NCBI GenBank assembly: GCA_003152075.1
Contig: PLZG01000021.1
Location: 1-40,572 of the forward strand
Reading direction: 5' to 3'
DNA: 40,572 nt
DNA from: a candidate division FCPU426 bacterium
GTDB taxonomy: Bacteria > Oederibacteriota > Muellerivitia > Muellerivitales > Muellerivitaceae
Of this stretch, positions 25,254-34,523 are shown one piece after another. Under the pieces are notes generated by a model that saw only the letters and a list, made by a program, of their open reading frames with translations, searched no databases and was not told where the DNA came from. Position numbers and translations under genes: made by a program. Position 1 is the stretch's first letter. Every line of letters begins with the position of its first letter.

Positions 25254-25283
25254 TGCGCACAAAGCTTTTGATTTGGAGGTTTT

Positions 25284-25544
25284 TTGAGGATAGACCTTTA
25301 TCTTAAGTTGATGGGAATTACCAAGACCCGCATGGCGGCCAAACGGTTTTGCGATTCGGGAAAGGTGTTGGTGAGCGGCAAGGCCGTCAAACCCTCCCAT
25401 GAAATTCTCGCGGATGATTCCCTGGATTTGTTCCTGCCTCAAAAAGAGATGAAGCTCAAGGTGGTCGAGGTCCCTTCCTCCAAATCGGTAGCCAAACAAG
25501 ATCGCCCTCAATTCATGGTTTTGGAAGTCACCAAAGAATTTTAA
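25284..25544 (+). CDS. S4-domain RNA-binding protein (Hsp15/RlbA-like)
   Basis: 86 residues from TTG 25284, with GGAGG five bases upstream. The S4 RNA-binding fold is evident: RIDLYLKLMGITKTR, AAKRFCDSGKVLVSGKAVKPS and HEILADDSLDL. The C-terminus (VVEVPSSK, MVLEVTKEF) resembles Hsp15-type proteins, which bind the large ribosomal subunit carrying a stranded peptidyl-tRNA; a general S4 protein is also possible. It is separated from the chaperone fusion by a hairpin-rich gap and is probably independently controlled. Confidence 0.85.
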   Translation: MRIDLYLKLMGITKTRMAAKRFCDSGKVLVSGKAVKPSHEILADDSLDLFLPQKEMKLKVVEVPSSKSVAKQDRPQFMVLEVTKEF

Positions 25545-25610
25545 AGACCTCCTGGCTTAACTAAAGTTGAAAATTTCCTGTCCTAACCGACCTTTCGATA
25601 AAATGATTTC

Positions 25611-27128
25611 ATGAATCCAACCCGGGCCAAAGCCCAACAACGAATTCCCTTTTTAATATTTTTGTCCCTTTACCTTCTTTTCTCCCTTTTGACCTACCGG
25701 GATTATGGGGCGACTTGGGATGAGCAGGAGGCTTACCAGGGGGGCACGGCCCTTTACAACTACGTCGTCCACGGGGTTAAGCCGGCTTATTTTGATCCGG
25801 AGCACAGTTACCCCTATACCTTTCTCCTGAATTTCATTACCTCGAAAATGGATTTTGAGTTTCTCCATCTTCTAAACCTTTTGTTCGCCGTTTTTTTGTT
25901 TTGGGCTATTTTTGAAACACTTTTGGCCCAGTATGGAAAACAATGGTGGGCCTTGGCTGGCCCGGTATTCTTATTCTTTAACCTCCCCTTTTTGGGAAGT
26001 ATCCCCGCGAACCCCAAAGATATCCCGTTCGCGATTTTTTATTTTTTGAGCCTTGCCGCGATTTATCTTTTTGAAGAAAAGTTTCCACGATTTAAGGTCC
26101 GTTGGGCCATCCTGGGAGGTCTTTTCGGTTTCACGATTACGTCCCGAGTAGTGGGGTTTACCCTGTTCCCCGTTTTGATTTTTTTCGACGCCTATGTTTT
26201 TTGGATAGAGAAGAAAAAAAGAGGATCGAAAGAATTTAAGGAATGGTTTAAGCGAAAGGCGATTGACTGGTTGGGAGTCTTGGTTATTTCCCAGATTTTT
26301 TGCGCGCTTTTGTGGCCTTACCTGGGGCAAAATTATTTATCAAACCTCGCAAATGTTTTTTGGTTAAGCGCCCACTTCCCCCCGAAATTTGGAATTTTAT
26401 TTATGGGTGGGATGACGGATTCGTTGAATTATCCTTGGTATTACCTGCCTCTTTGGATTGTCATCACCACGCCCTTATTTATTCTGGGTTTTTTCGCTTT
26501 TTCATTGATAAGGTTTAAAGTTTCCAAAACAAACAAACTTTATGTTTTGTTGGGAGGAACGTTTTTCCTCAATATGGGTTTGTACTTATTTCTGCATCCC
26601 GCCATCTATGATGGTTTGCGTCATTTTTTATTTCTACTTCCCATTCTTTCCACTTTGGCGGCCCTCGCTTTTATTGAATACTTTGGAAAAAAGACTTTTT
26701 CGTTTCTTCGTAAGGCGATTGGGTTTCTTACTCTGTTAAGCCTCGGGGTAACGGGGTCGCACTTGGTCCGACTCCATCCTTACGAGTATGTGTATTTCAA
26801 TGAGTTGGTGGGTGGGTTCAAAGGCGCTTACGGAAAATACGAGACGGATTATTGGGTAACCAGCATGAAGGAGGCGGTGGAATGGTTAAAGTCTAAGGAA
26901 CTCAAGGATCCCAACCGGACTTATAAAATTTTTGTCCTTGGACACCCGCCCCAATACCAGATTTATTTCAGCCCCCAAATGCAGTATGTCCCTATGGTGG
27001 AAGGGGCGGATTACTCCATTGTGATGACGCGCGCCGGCCTTAAGCCCGAACCAAAGGATGAAGCCAAGGTCATCCACCGTGTGGAAAGGGAAGGGGCACC
27101 GCTAAGTTTTATCTTGAAATTGCGTTAA
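25611..27128 (+). CDS. GT-C fold membrane glycosyltransferase (ArnT/PMT, GT39-like)
   Basis: 505 residues with about ten hydrophobic segments. After the first helix the first extracytoplasmic loop carries YGATWDEQEAY, the acidic D-E motif of GT-C enzymes, and a further IPANPKDIPFA motif follows, as in PMT_2-family transferases. It lacks cysteine or soluble donor-binding domains, so it should use a polyprenyl-phosphate sugar on the outer face of the inner membrane. The C-terminal segment (SMKEAVEWLKSK, PPQYQIYFSPQMQYVPM) is soluble. It ends one base before the oppositely directed gph stop. The acceptor is unknown. Confidence 0.75.
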   Translation: MNPTRAKAQQRIPFLIFLSLYLLFSLLTYRDYGATWDEQEAYQGGTALYNYVVHGVKPAYFDPEHSYPYTFLLNFITSKMDFEFLHLLNLLFAVFLFWAIFETLLAQYGKQWWALAGPVFLFFNLPFLGSIPANPKDIPFAIFYFLSLAAIYLFEEKFPRFKVRWAILGGLFGFTITSRVVGFTLFPVLIFFDAYVFWIEKKKRGSKEFKEWFKRKAIDWLGVLVISQIFCALLWPYLGQNYLSNLANVFWLSAHFPPKFGILFMGGMTDSLNYPWYYLPLWIVITTPLFILGFFAFSLIRFKVSKTNKLYVLLGGTFFLNMGLYLFLHPAIYDGLRHFLFLLPILSTLAALAFIEYFGKKTFSFLRKAIGFLTLLSLGVTGSHLVRLHPYEYVYFNELVGGFKGAYGKYETDYWVTSMKEAVEWLKSKELKDPNRTYKIFVLGHPPQYQIYFSPQMQYVPMVEGADYSIVMTRAGLKPEPKDEAKVIHRVEREGAPLSFILKLR

Positions 27129-27797
27129 CTACTGAAAGATATCGATCAACTCTTCCAGTGAATCGACAAGCCAATCAGGATCGGAAGCGTTTAAAACCTC
27201 TTTAGACACATAGCCGTGGGTAACCACTCCCACCAGCATTTTGGCCGCGCGGGCGGCTTCGATATCCACGGGCGAATCCCCAATCATGACTCCCTCGGAA
27301 GGTTTCACGCCTAAACGTTCTAAGGCGATTAAAAGGGGTTCGGGATTGGGTTTTTTGTTCACGGTGGCTTCCGGGCCGAAGGCCAGCTCAAAATAATCAG
27401 ACAGGTCCAATTTTTTCAGAATGAGATCGGTGAATTCCTGGGGTTTATTGGAAATCACCGCCATTTTGATTCGCTTGGTTTTTAGTAAATCTAAAAGCTC
27501 AAAAGTTCCCGGGTAGGGGCGGGTGAAATCCACGCAATGCGTCCGGTAATGTTCCTTGAAAATCTGATGGGCTTCCTTAAGACGGGGTTCATCCTCTGTT
27601 TCGACAGCTTTGGACAAGAGGGCCATGATGCCGTAACCAACAAAGGTGCCAATCACATCCTCTGGAAGGGGACCGAAACCGTAATGCTGGCGTGTGGCGT
27701 TGGCCGAGGCCGCGATGTCCCGCTTGGAATCGATCAGGGTCCCGTCCAAGTCGAAGAGAACGGCTTTCAGTTGAATCTCGGCGCCTTTACAACGCAT
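27129..27797 (-). CDS. gph: Phosphoglycolate phosphatase-like HAD hydrolase
   Basis: 222 residues from ATG 27797, which has AAAAGGA upstream; a TTG seven codons earlier is less likely. HAD motifs: I FDLDGTLIDS, II VISNKP, III lysine in NKKPNPEP, IV GDSPVDIEAA. A four-helix cap between motif I and II fits the Gph branch that removes phosphate from 2-phosphoglycolate (from DNA repair or oxygenase side reactions). Other small phosphoesters are possible. It is divergent from argJ and converges with the glycosyltransferase gene with no spacer. Confidence 0.85.
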   Translation of the reverse strand: MRCKGAEIQLKAVLFDLDGTLIDSKRDIAASANATRQHYGFGPLPEDVIGTFVGYGIMALLSKAVETEDEPRLKEAHQIFKEHYRTHCVDFTRPYPGTFELLDLLKTKRIKMAVISNKPQEFTDLILKKLDLSDYFELAFGPEATVNKKPNPEPLLIALERLGVKPSEGVMIGDSPVDIEAARAAKMLVGVVTHGYVSKEVLNASDPDWLVDSLEELIDIFQ

Positions 27798-27918
27798 TCC
27801 AATTCCTTTTGAGTTCAATGGGGCCCAATGTTAGGTGGTTGAAGGTCATTTTAAAAGGCGCCTATTTAGTTTTTATAACCACCTGCTAGAATGCTTTAAC
27901 TTTTTTGAGGGAAATCAC

Positions 27919-29118
27919 ATGAAAAAACCTTATCTTCCCCTGCCGTTGGGCTTCCTGGCTTCGGGCGTTCACGCGGGTCTAAAGAGCAACCAAAAACTGG
28001 ACATGGCGCTTTTTTGCTCTCAACTTCCGGCCATGACTGTTGGAATGATTACCACTAACAAGGTAAAGGCCGCGCCCGCCAAACACACCGAAAATGCGTT
28101 AAAAAGCGGAGCCAAGATTCAAGCCATTGTGGTGAACACCAAAAATGCCAACGCACTAACGGGAAAACAGGGAGAAAAAGATGTGTTCCAAACGGCCACG
28201 TTGGTTTCGAGTTCCCTGGGTCTGCCCAAAAGTTCGGTTTTGGTTCATTCCACCGGGGTGATAGGAGTACCCCTTCCCATGTCCAAAATCCTCGGGGGTG
28301 TGAGACAAGCAGTGTTGAGACTTTCCCGGAACGGCGGAATGGACGCGGCCGAGGCGATCCTGACCACCGATACCTTCACGAAATTTAGCGCCAGGCCCCT
28401 GTGGATTGAGGGCAAGAACGCGTGGCTGACGGGTTTTGCCAAAGGCTCCGGCATGATCCACCCCAACATGGCTACCATGCTGGTTTATCTTTTGACGGAT
28501 GTGGCGATGAGCAGGTCCCTTTTAAAGGAAGCCCTCCGGGAAGCCGTGGAACCCAGTTTTCACCGGATCACAGTAGATGGGGATGTTTCCACCAACGACT
28601 CGGTCATCCTCATGGCCAATGGCGCTTGCGGGAACAAACCCTTGGCCTCCAAAGGAGAAGGTTACAAGCAATTCGTGAAAACCCTCAAAGAAATCTGCCT
28701 GGACCTTGCCAAAGCGGTTGTTCGGGACGGGGAAGGGGCCACCAAGCTGGTCTCAGTGACGGTCCAAGGGGCAAAGTCAGACAAGGACGCCTACCTGGCC
28801 GCCATGGCGGTGGCCAAATCACCACTGGTCAAGACCGCCATTTTCGGAGCCGACCCCAACTGGGGACGGGTTCTCGCCGCGGTGGGATATTCGGGAGCTT
28901 CGGTGGATGAATTTAAGGTGTCCGTGCAAATAGGCGGATATCAACTTTATAACGGCGGCAAAAAAGTCTCCTGGTCCCGTGAAAAATTAAAAAAAATCCT
29001 ATCGGCTAAGGACGTAGAGATCGTGGTTGATTTAAAACTGGGAAAGGCGAAAACCACCGTTTATACCTGTGACTTGACGGATGGTTACATCGACATCAAT
29101 GGCCGCTACACCACCTAA
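27919..29118 (+). CDS. argJ: Bifunctional glutamate N-acetyltransferase / ornithine acetyltransferase
   Basis: 399 residues from ATG 27919, with GAGGGAAATCAC upstream; earlier starts lack a ribosome site. The protein cleaves itself before the nucleophile Thr186 in HPNMATMLVY, leaving alpha and beta chains. STGVIG (111-116) forms the oxyanion hole; GADPNWGRVLAAVGYSG and the terminal YIDINGRYTT are family signatures. It moves the acetyl group from acetylornithine to glutamate in the cyclic arginine pathway; monofunctional and bifunctional types cannot be told apart safely. A TAGAAT box at 27887-27892 could be part of its promoter. It overlaps thiL. Confidence 0.95.
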   Translation: MKKPYLPLPLGFLASGVHAGLKSNQKLDMALFCSQLPAMTVGMITTNKVKAAPAKHTENALKSGAKIQAIVVNTKNANALTGKQGEKDVFQTATLVSSSLGLPKSSVLVHSTGVIGVPLPMSKILGGVRQAVLRLSRNGGMDAAEAILTTDTFTKFSARPLWIEGKNAWLTGFAKGSGMIHPNMATMLVYLLTDVAMSRSLLKEALREAVEPSFHRITVDGDVSTNDSVILMANGACGNKPLASKGEGYKQFVKTLKEICLDLAKAVVRDGEGATKLVSVTVQGAKSDKDAYLAAMAVAKSPLVKTAIFGADPNWGRVLAAVGYSGASVDEFKVSVQIGGYQLYNGGKKVSWSREKLKKILSAKDVEIVVDLKLGKAKTTVYTCDLTDGYIDINGRYTT

Positions 29119-30154
29119 AAAAAATTCCTCCTCTGGCAAAGACACACTTAAAAGCGTGGGGGAATTTGGGTTCATCGAAAAGATTCGCGAATCCTTGAAA
29201 ACCAAAAATCCGTCCGTGGTATTGGGTTTGGGTGACGACGCGGCTATTTTCAAACCAACTAAGGGCCACGAGATGGTCTTTACCACCGACATGCTGGTGG
29301 CTGGCAGGCATTTTGACCTCAAAACGATAACCCCGTGGCAATTAGGCGCGAAGACCATGGCGGTCAACATCAGCGACTGTGCGGCCATGGGGGCCAAACC
29401 AACCGTGGCGGTCGTTTCCCTCGGGGTACCGAAGGACTTTCACGTGGCGGACCTGGAAGCCTTTTACGACGGCATGAAAAGCTGGGGCGAACAGTACGGG
29501 GCCCAGATTGTTGGCGGAGACACAGTGGGGAGTGACAACTTTGTGGTAAACATCGCCATGATCGGCGAAGTGGAAGCGGGCCATGCTTTGAAGCGAAGCG
29601 GAGCCAAGGCGGGTGACGCCTTATTCGTTACCGGAACAGTCGGAGACTCGGCGGCGGGGCTTCACCACCTCCAACATCCCTCCGACAAAGGAAATGAAAC
29701 CGCGTCGCTATTGGTTAAAAGGCATTTAACTCCCGTGCCACGTTTCACCGTGGGACGCGCTCTTTCCACGAAAAAATGGGCTACCTCCGCTATCGATATT
29801 TCGGACGGGCTTTCCAGTGAAATCCACCACCTTTGCGAGGAATCGGGTGTCGGTGCCGAGATTCATGAAGAAGCTATTCCGCTTTCCACCTCATTACTTC
29901 ACTATTGCGAGGAGAACCAATTGAACCCATTGGACTTCGCCCTTCATGGTGGTGAGGATTACGAACTTTTATTTACCGTTCCCCTTACCAAGATTTCTGA
30001 AGCTGTCCGTAAATTACCGGGGGAAACGGGAGTGGCTTGTAAATCCATCGGCCGGATGGTTCCCAAGGTTAAGGGCATTATCCTCATTACCCGCAAAGGT
30101 GAAAAAATTCCCTTGAAAGCCAAAGGTTTCGACCACTTCGCCGCCAAAGGATAA
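29081..30154 (+). CDS. thiL: Thiamine-monophosphate kinase
   Basis: Up to 357 residues. Start is unclear: ATG 29081 overlaps argJ by 38 bases, ATG 29099 by 20, and neither has a clear ribosome site; the family N-terminus (GEFGFIEKI) begins about residue 27. Signatures in order: VLGLGDDAA, TTDMLVAGRHF, KTMAVNISDCAAMGAKP, GGDTVGSDNFV, AIDISDGLSSEIHHL and HGGEDYELLF. ThiL phosphorylates thiamine monophosphate to the active diphosphate using ATP and Mg2+. It leads on to a DJ-1/PfpI gene five bases later. Confidence 0.95.
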   Translation: MVTSTSMAATPPKKNSSSGKDTLKSVGEFGFIEKIRESLKTKNPSVVLGLGDDAAIFKPTKGHEMVFTTDMLVAGRHFDLKTITPWQLGAKTMAVNISDCAAMGAKPTVAVVSLGVPKDFHVADLEAFYDGMKSWGEQYGAQIVGGDTVGSDNFVVNIAMIGEVEAGHALKRSGAKAGDALFVTGTVGDSAAGLHHLQHPSDKGNETASLLVKRHLTPVPRFTVGRALSTKKWATSAIDISDGLSSEIHHLCEESGVGAEIHEEAIPLSTSLLHYCEENQLNPLDFALHGGEDYELLFTVPLTKISEAVRKLPGETGVACKSIGRMVPKVKGIILITRKGEKIPLKAKGFDHFAAKG

Positions 30155-30158
30155 AACC

Positions 30159-30716
30159 ATGAAAATTGGTTTTGTCATTTATGACGGAATGACCGCGCTG
30201 GACTTTGTAGGCGTTTTTGACCCTCTCAGTCGGCTCAAGATCATGGGTTTTCTTAAAAATGTCAGCTGGGATATTTGCGCCCCCACCGAGCAGGTGACTG
30301 ACGGGGCTGGACTCGTATTCAGACCAACACAGGTGGGAATACCCCTAAATCGTTACGATCTAGTCGTGGTGCCAGGCGGCTTAGTAACCCGGCGATTGCG
30401 TTATGAGGGGAGCTTTATCGATTGGTTAAAAACGATGGAGCCCTGTTCCTTTAAAACGTCGGTATGTTCGGGTGCGTTGCTTTTAGGCGCGGCAGGTTTT
30501 TTGAAAGGGAAGAAAGCCACCACCCATCCCAGCGCCCGGGTAGAATTGGCGGAATACTGTACGCAGGTTGTAGATCAGCGGATCGTGGATGAGGGATCGG
30601 TTATCACCTCAGGGGGAGTCACCTCGGCGATTGACTTGGGTCTTTACCTCTGTGAAAAGTTCGCGGGCTTCGACGTGAAGGAAAAAATACGTGTTCAAAT
30701 GGATTACTACGGCTAA
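30159..30716 (+). CDS. DJ-1/PfpI-family protein, isonitrile hydratase-like
   Basis: 185 residues, the whole of a DJ-1 domain. Nucleophile elbow TSVCSGALLLGAAG with Cys103, the conserved PGG (72-74), and an Asp near residue 15 in place of the Glu common in other subfamilies; that and GGVTSAIDLGLYL are usual in the isonitrile hydratase (InhA) branch. The substrate is not certain: relatives include glyoxalase III, chaperone-type and transcriptional-regulator proteins. It lies 5 bp after thiL and its stop overlaps the tsaE ATG (TAATG). Confidence 0.85.
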   Translation: MKIGFVIYDGMTALDFVGVFDPLSRLKIMGFLKNVSWDICAPTEQVTDGAGLVFRPTQVGIPLNRYDLVVVPGGLVTRRLRYEGSFIDWLKTMEPCSFKTSVCSGALLLGAAGFLKGKKATTHPSARVELAEYCTQVVDQRIVDEGSVITSGGVTSAIDLGLYLCEKFAGFDVKEKIRVQMDYYG

Positions 30717-31189
30717 TGTTAAAAACCAGTTTTAATTGCGACACAGTTGAACTAACCCATCAATTGGGCCTGATGATCGGCCAAAAGGCCAAGCCCGGGG
30801 ATATTTGGAGCCTTAGCGGGCCCCTAGGCGCGGGGAAGACCCAATTCGTGAAGGGCTTAGCGAAGGGCCTGGGGTTCGAGGGTATGGTGACCTCGCCAAC
30901 ATTCACCCTTCAACATATATATGAAAGCCCTATTCCTCTCTATCACTTCGATTGGTACCGGCTGAACCAATCCAAGGAAGTGGAGGATTTGGGTTGGATG
31001 GAATGGCTGGGGCGTGGCGGTGTCGTGGCGGTAGAATGGGGGGACAAATTCCCGAAGTTATTGCCCCCGGCGACGATTAATCTGAGTTTTGAAATACTTT
31101 CCGAAGAGGGGCGCCGTTTGTCCGTCGAAGCGGCCCATCCGGAAAGCATCCCCCGCGTGGAGGAGCTCATCCTTTGCTGGCCGCCATAG
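30716..31189 (+). CDS. tsaE: tRNA threonylcarbamoyladenosine biosynthesis ATPase TsaE
   Basis: 157 residues. Walker A GPLGAGKT (35-42) is followed by QFVKGLAKGLG, the switch VTSPTFTLQHIY, YHFDWYRL and VVAVEWGDKF, all TsaE landmarks. TsaE helps reset the TsaB-TsaD complex, which makes t6A37 on ANN-decoding tRNAs. It is 1 bp overlapped by the DJ-1 gene and overlaps tsaB by 16 bases, so the three are probably translated together. TsaD is not in this window. Confidence 0.95.
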   Translation: MLKTSFNCDTVELTHQLGLMIGQKAKPGDIWSLSGPLGAGKTQFVKGLAKGLGFEGMVTSPTFTLQHIYESPIPLYHFDWYRLNQSKEVEDLGWMEWLGRGGVVAVEWGDKFPKLLPPATINLSFEILSEEGRRLSVEAAHPESIPRVEELILCWPP

Positions 31190-31866
31190 AAGTCTCGACC
31201 CGCATTTCAAGCGTCGCCCTTTTTGACCTGGTCACCGGTGAGGAGCTGGCCGAATGCCCCTTGCCTGCGGACTGGGAAAGTTCCGTTACCCTTATTCCCG
31301 CTTTGGAAGCCCTTTTAAAACAAAAAGACATGACCGCTCAGGACCTGGCGGCGGTGGCGGTTTCAACTGGTCCGGGGAGTTTCACCGGAATTAGGGTGGG
31401 CATCGCTACGGCGGAGGGCCTCTGTTTGCCTTCCAACCTGCTGGCCTTTGGCGTTTCTACTTTGGAAGGCCTGGCGGAAAACCTAAGAGCGGCCGAAATG
31501 CAAGGGGAAGCACTTTGCCTGGTGGACGCGCAAAGGGGTGAATGTTTCGTCGGCCATTACGACATAGGGAAAGACCATGTAAAGGAATTGAGTCCACCTC
31601 AAATTTTAGCTTTTGAACAGTTTTACACCCTGCTGAAAGGCAAGACCTGGATCGTGGGGCCAGGTGCCTTGAAATATGAAAGGGAAATCCGTGAGAGCCT
31701 GGGCACTTTGGGGATGTTCGCCTTCAATTCTTTCCACCAACCCAAGGCCATGAGCATCGCCCGAATCGCTTACCGGGAATGGCAGGCCGGTTTGCGCCCC
31801 ACCCTGCAGGATTTGAAACCGCTTTACCTGCGCCCACCCGCCGTCGATGAAAAAACCCAACCATGA
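31174..31866 (+). CDS. tsaB: tRNA threonylcarbamoyladenosine biosynthesis protein TsaB
   Basis: 230 residues from TTG 31174, with GGAGGAG nine bases upstream inside tsaE. ASKHA-fold signatures: AAIEVSTRISSVALFD at the start and VSTGPGSFTGIRVGIATAEGL. TsaB is the partner of TsaD in t6A synthesis. The C-terminal half (ECFVGHYDI, LKPLYLRPP) fits full-length TsaB. Its stop overlaps rimI as ATGA. Confidence 0.95.
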   Translation: MLAAIEVSTRISSVALFDLVTGEELAECPLPADWESSVTLIPALEALLKQKDMTAQDLAAVAVSTGPGSFTGIRVGIATAEGLCLPSNLLAFGVSTLEGLAENLRAAEMQGEALCLVDAQRGECFVGHYDIGKDHVKELSPPQILAFEQFYTLLKGKTWIVGPGALKYEREIRESLGTLGMFAFNSFHQPKAMSIARIAYREWQAGLRPTLQDLKPLYLRPPAVDEKTQP

Positions 31867-32303
31867 TTTTCCGTCCCATGTTGGAGGTCGATCTGGAAGC
31901 GGTCGTTGAAATCGAAAAAGCCTCCATGCCATCCCCCTGGTCCAAGGAACTCTTCGAGGAGGAATTGAAGAGGGAAGCGGCCCATTATTTCGTGATTGAG
32001 GAAGAGGGCCAAGTGGCGGGTTACATGGGCTATTGGGTGGCGCCGCAAGAAGCCCATATCATCAACCTAGCCATCGCCCCCCAGTTCCGAAAGAGGGGTT
32101 TAGGTCATCAAATGGTGGAAGCCTGCCTGGAATACGCGCGAAAAATGGGTGCCGAGCTGGCCACCCTGGAGGTTCGGGAAAGCAACGAGTCCGCCAAGAG
32201 ACTTTATGAAAAATGCGATTTCAAAATCGTGGCCATTCGCAAAAAGTACTACAGCGACAATCAGGAAAACGCTATCGTGATGATTCGTGAGATGAGGGGT
32301 TGA
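31863..32303 (+). CDS. rimI: Ribosomal protein S18-alanine N-acetyltransferase
   Basis: 146 residues. FRPMLEVDLEAVVEIE and MPSPWSKELFEEEL at the front are typical of RimI. The acetyl-CoA loop QFRKRGLGHQMVE and the VRESNESAKRLYEKCDF segment follow. It acetylates the N-terminal alanine of ribosomal protein S18; fused or adjacent tsaB-rimI is common. Its last 32 bases overlap the end of the opposite-strand membrane gene. Confidence 0.93.
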   Translation: MIFRPMLEVDLEAVVEIEKASMPSPWSKELFEEELKREAAHYFVIEEEGQVAGYMGYWVAPQEAHIINLAIAPQFRKRGLGHQMVEACLEYARKMGAELATLEVRESNESAKRLYEKCDFKIVAIRKKYYSDNQENAIVMIREMRG

Positions 32304-34452
32304 GGTTATTTCCTTGTGGCTTTTCTGGAATATTTTTTTCCAGTAAATCCAGTATCCGAAGATTTTCTTTCGCGGAGGGCGAATTGAAGGGGGCCTGAAG
32401 GGCCTTTTTAAAAGCTTCCCTTGCGGCCTGGGGATGACCAGTTTTTTGAAGATAGACTCCTTCCCGAACCAGTAGATGGGGAAGGGGGTAGCCGTTCTCG
32501 AGGGCTTTTTGAACCCAAGTCAAAAGTTCGGACTCTGGCGCGTCAACCCGCCTGTAATAAAATACATGTTCAAAGAAAACTGATTCAAGGAACGGATCGC
32601 CCTGGAGATGGTTTTCCAGGGACAGGAGATGATTAAAGATTTCGGGTTGATGTTTTCTGGAGTTGTCGAAGTAAGTTTCGCGGGTGATATTATGTAGTTG
32701 TTGGTCGAGCTCAAGCCAGTGCAGGAAATCGGGACGATTTGAATCGCCAATGGGGATAACCCACAGCATCAATCCGCCATCATTCCAGAAAGGATCGGGA
32801 CCGATCTCATACCCTTGTCCAAGGGGAAAGCGTTTCGCGAGGAAACTTTTATAATTGGTGTTTTCTATGACCGCGACCCAACGGGCTAGGGATGGATTAA
32901 GTTTCGGGTTGTTCGCCGGGTTAAATGAATAGGTGGCGATCCCAAGGGTTTGGTTTTCAAAGTTAGGAAGAAGATCTTGAAGTATCAGCCCTTGACCCTC
33001 CCGCCCCTCAACCTCGCGTAAGATTTCATAAGCCTGGCGGAGAGTCTGGCCTTCGGTGAAGTGGGAAGGGCCGGCCTGGTCCCCCTTGGGTTCGAAAGTT
33101 TTTTCCAGGTGGATGATGTTCAAGGACGCGAAAGACAAAATAAGTACGGCCAATGTCGCTAAGCGTTTTTGGAATGGAAGGGATATCAAGAGGGTTTGTG
33201 TCCCTAAGGCGCAAACCACGATCAGGATGGGAATGACGAGGGAATTCCTAAACATTTCAAAGGCTTGGGTGATGGTTCCGGGAATCATAAAAAGAAAAAA
33301 AGAGGTTAGAATCCATTTGGAGAAAGCTGAATGACGGTTCCGGATAAGGTCTAAAATTCCAACGAAAAACAATCCCCCTTCCACTGGGTTTAGCATTCCT
33401 CCCCAAATGGGGCCATAGGAATTCTGTGGATTACACCCCCAGAAAAGCGCGGTCCAGTTTGAAAGGCTATCGTTCAAGCGTTTGACCCAGTTTTCACTGG
33501 GAGATAAGGAAAGAAGATCCCTAACGTGCTGACCGTTTCCCTCTTGAAATGAAAGGAAATAATAAAGAAGAGCGGAAAGGAGGAGGGGGATAAGAAATAA
33601 AAGAAATGGTTTCAAGTTCCTCCCGAATAATTGGGATTTTAATTTATTGAAAACAGCCGCCCCAATCATGAGAGCGGACAAAGGCCAGGAAATCCCAGTC
33701 CAGAATCCTAAGCTTGTCCAGAAGCCTAATAATGAGGCTTGTTTGGGCAGGCCAGCAGAGGAAGGGGCTCGCAAGAATCGAGCGAGACTACCCATCGCCA
33801 ATAGCTCTATTAACAGTAGCAGCTGGTTATTTATGCAAAACCTAGATCCATAGAGCGGCCAAAACCCAAAAGCACAAAAGATAAAAAGCAAAAAGGCCAG
33901 GGATTTAGAAAAAAACTGGTTGGCCGCAGTATAAATGAAAATCAACGCTAATGTGGAAAGTGAAAATAGGTAAAGACGCATTGAAAATAGGGAAGGGACA
34001 AAAATTTTAAAAAACAGCGCCAAGATCCAGTTGAAAAGCGGCGGAAGCTGGCCCACGGTAAAGCAAAAATGCCATTCCCAGCTTTTAGACAACTCGACAG
34101 AGGGAAGCGCAGTAAGAGCGTCATCGGGAAGGGGCCAGGCGTTATTTAAAAGAATGTAAAGCCGAATGAAGATTGCCGACAGGGCCAAGGACCACCAAAC
34201 CCATCTTGGTATTGATGGAAGCACTTCCTGTTTATGGAGTTCCAGTTTTTCCGGCTTGGCCGCTGATAGGGTAACCAGACCAAGTCCAAAAGGAACCGCC
34301 CAACCCAAGATCCCAACCCAAAGTTTTGTTTCTAGGCCAAAGGAACAATAGGAAAGCATTAAGTTGGTCGCGACAAATATCGAAAAATAAAACCACGGTT
34401 GATATAGAATTACCGGAAAACCAGCGGTTTTTTTTTCGTGAGATCGAGGCAT
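32272..34452 (-). CDS. Membrane GT-C-like glycosyltransferase with C-terminal repeat region
   Basis: 726 residues. Residues 1 to about 430 hold about twelve hydrophobic segments. The first large loop has NNAWPLPDDALTAL, an acidic pair placed as in GT-C enzymes, and a second loop FTVGQLPPLFNW follows the next amphipathic stretch. 470-630 is a soluble extracytoplasmic part (SLARWVAVIENTNYKSF). 640-715 is helical with one clear TPR-like unit (HLLVREGVYLQKTGHPQAAREAF, in two helices). GAAGGG precedes the ATG by seven bases. The function is inferred from the fold only; substrates are unknown. It converges on rimI with overlapping 3' ends. Confidence 0.65.
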   Translation of the reverse strand: MPRSHEKKTAGFPVILYQPWFYFSIFVATNLMLSYCSFGLETKLWVGILGWAVPFGLGLVTLSAAKPEKLELHKQEVLPSIPRWVWWSLALSAIFIRLYILLNNAWPLPDDALTALPSVELSKSWEWHFCFTVGQLPPLFNWILALFFKIFVPSLFSMRLYLFSLSTLALIFIYTAANQFFSKSLAFLLFIFCAFGFWPLYGSRFCINNQLLLLIELLAMGSLARFLRAPSSAGLPKQASLLGFWTSLGFWTGISWPLSALMIGAAVFNKLKSQLFGRNLKPFLLFLIPLLLSALLYYFLSFQEGNGQHVRDLLSLSPSENWVKRLNDSLSNWTALFWGCNPQNSYGPIWGGMLNPVEGGLFFVGILDLIRNRHSAFSKWILTSFFLFMIPGTITQAFEMFRNSLVIPILIVVCALGTQTLLISLPFQKRLATLAVLILSFASLNIIHLEKTFEPKGDQAGPSHFTEGQTLRQAYEILREVEGREGQGLILQDLLPNFENQTLGIATYSFNPANNPKLNPSLARWVAVIENTNYKSFLAKRFPLGQGYEIGPDPFWNDGGLMLWVIPIGDSNRPDFLHWLELDQQLHNITRETYFDNSRKHQPEIFNHLLSLENHLQGDPFLESVFFEHVFYYRRVDAPESELLTWVQKALENGYPLPHLLVREGVYLQKTGHPQAAREAFKKALQAPFNSPSAKENLRILDLLEKNIPEKPQGNNLNPSSHESSR

Positions 34453-34523
34453 AATACCCTTCAGTTGGAATTTTTTTATTTTAACAGAAGCGGATTGTGG
34501 CGCTAGTTGTTACTGTGAAGGTT

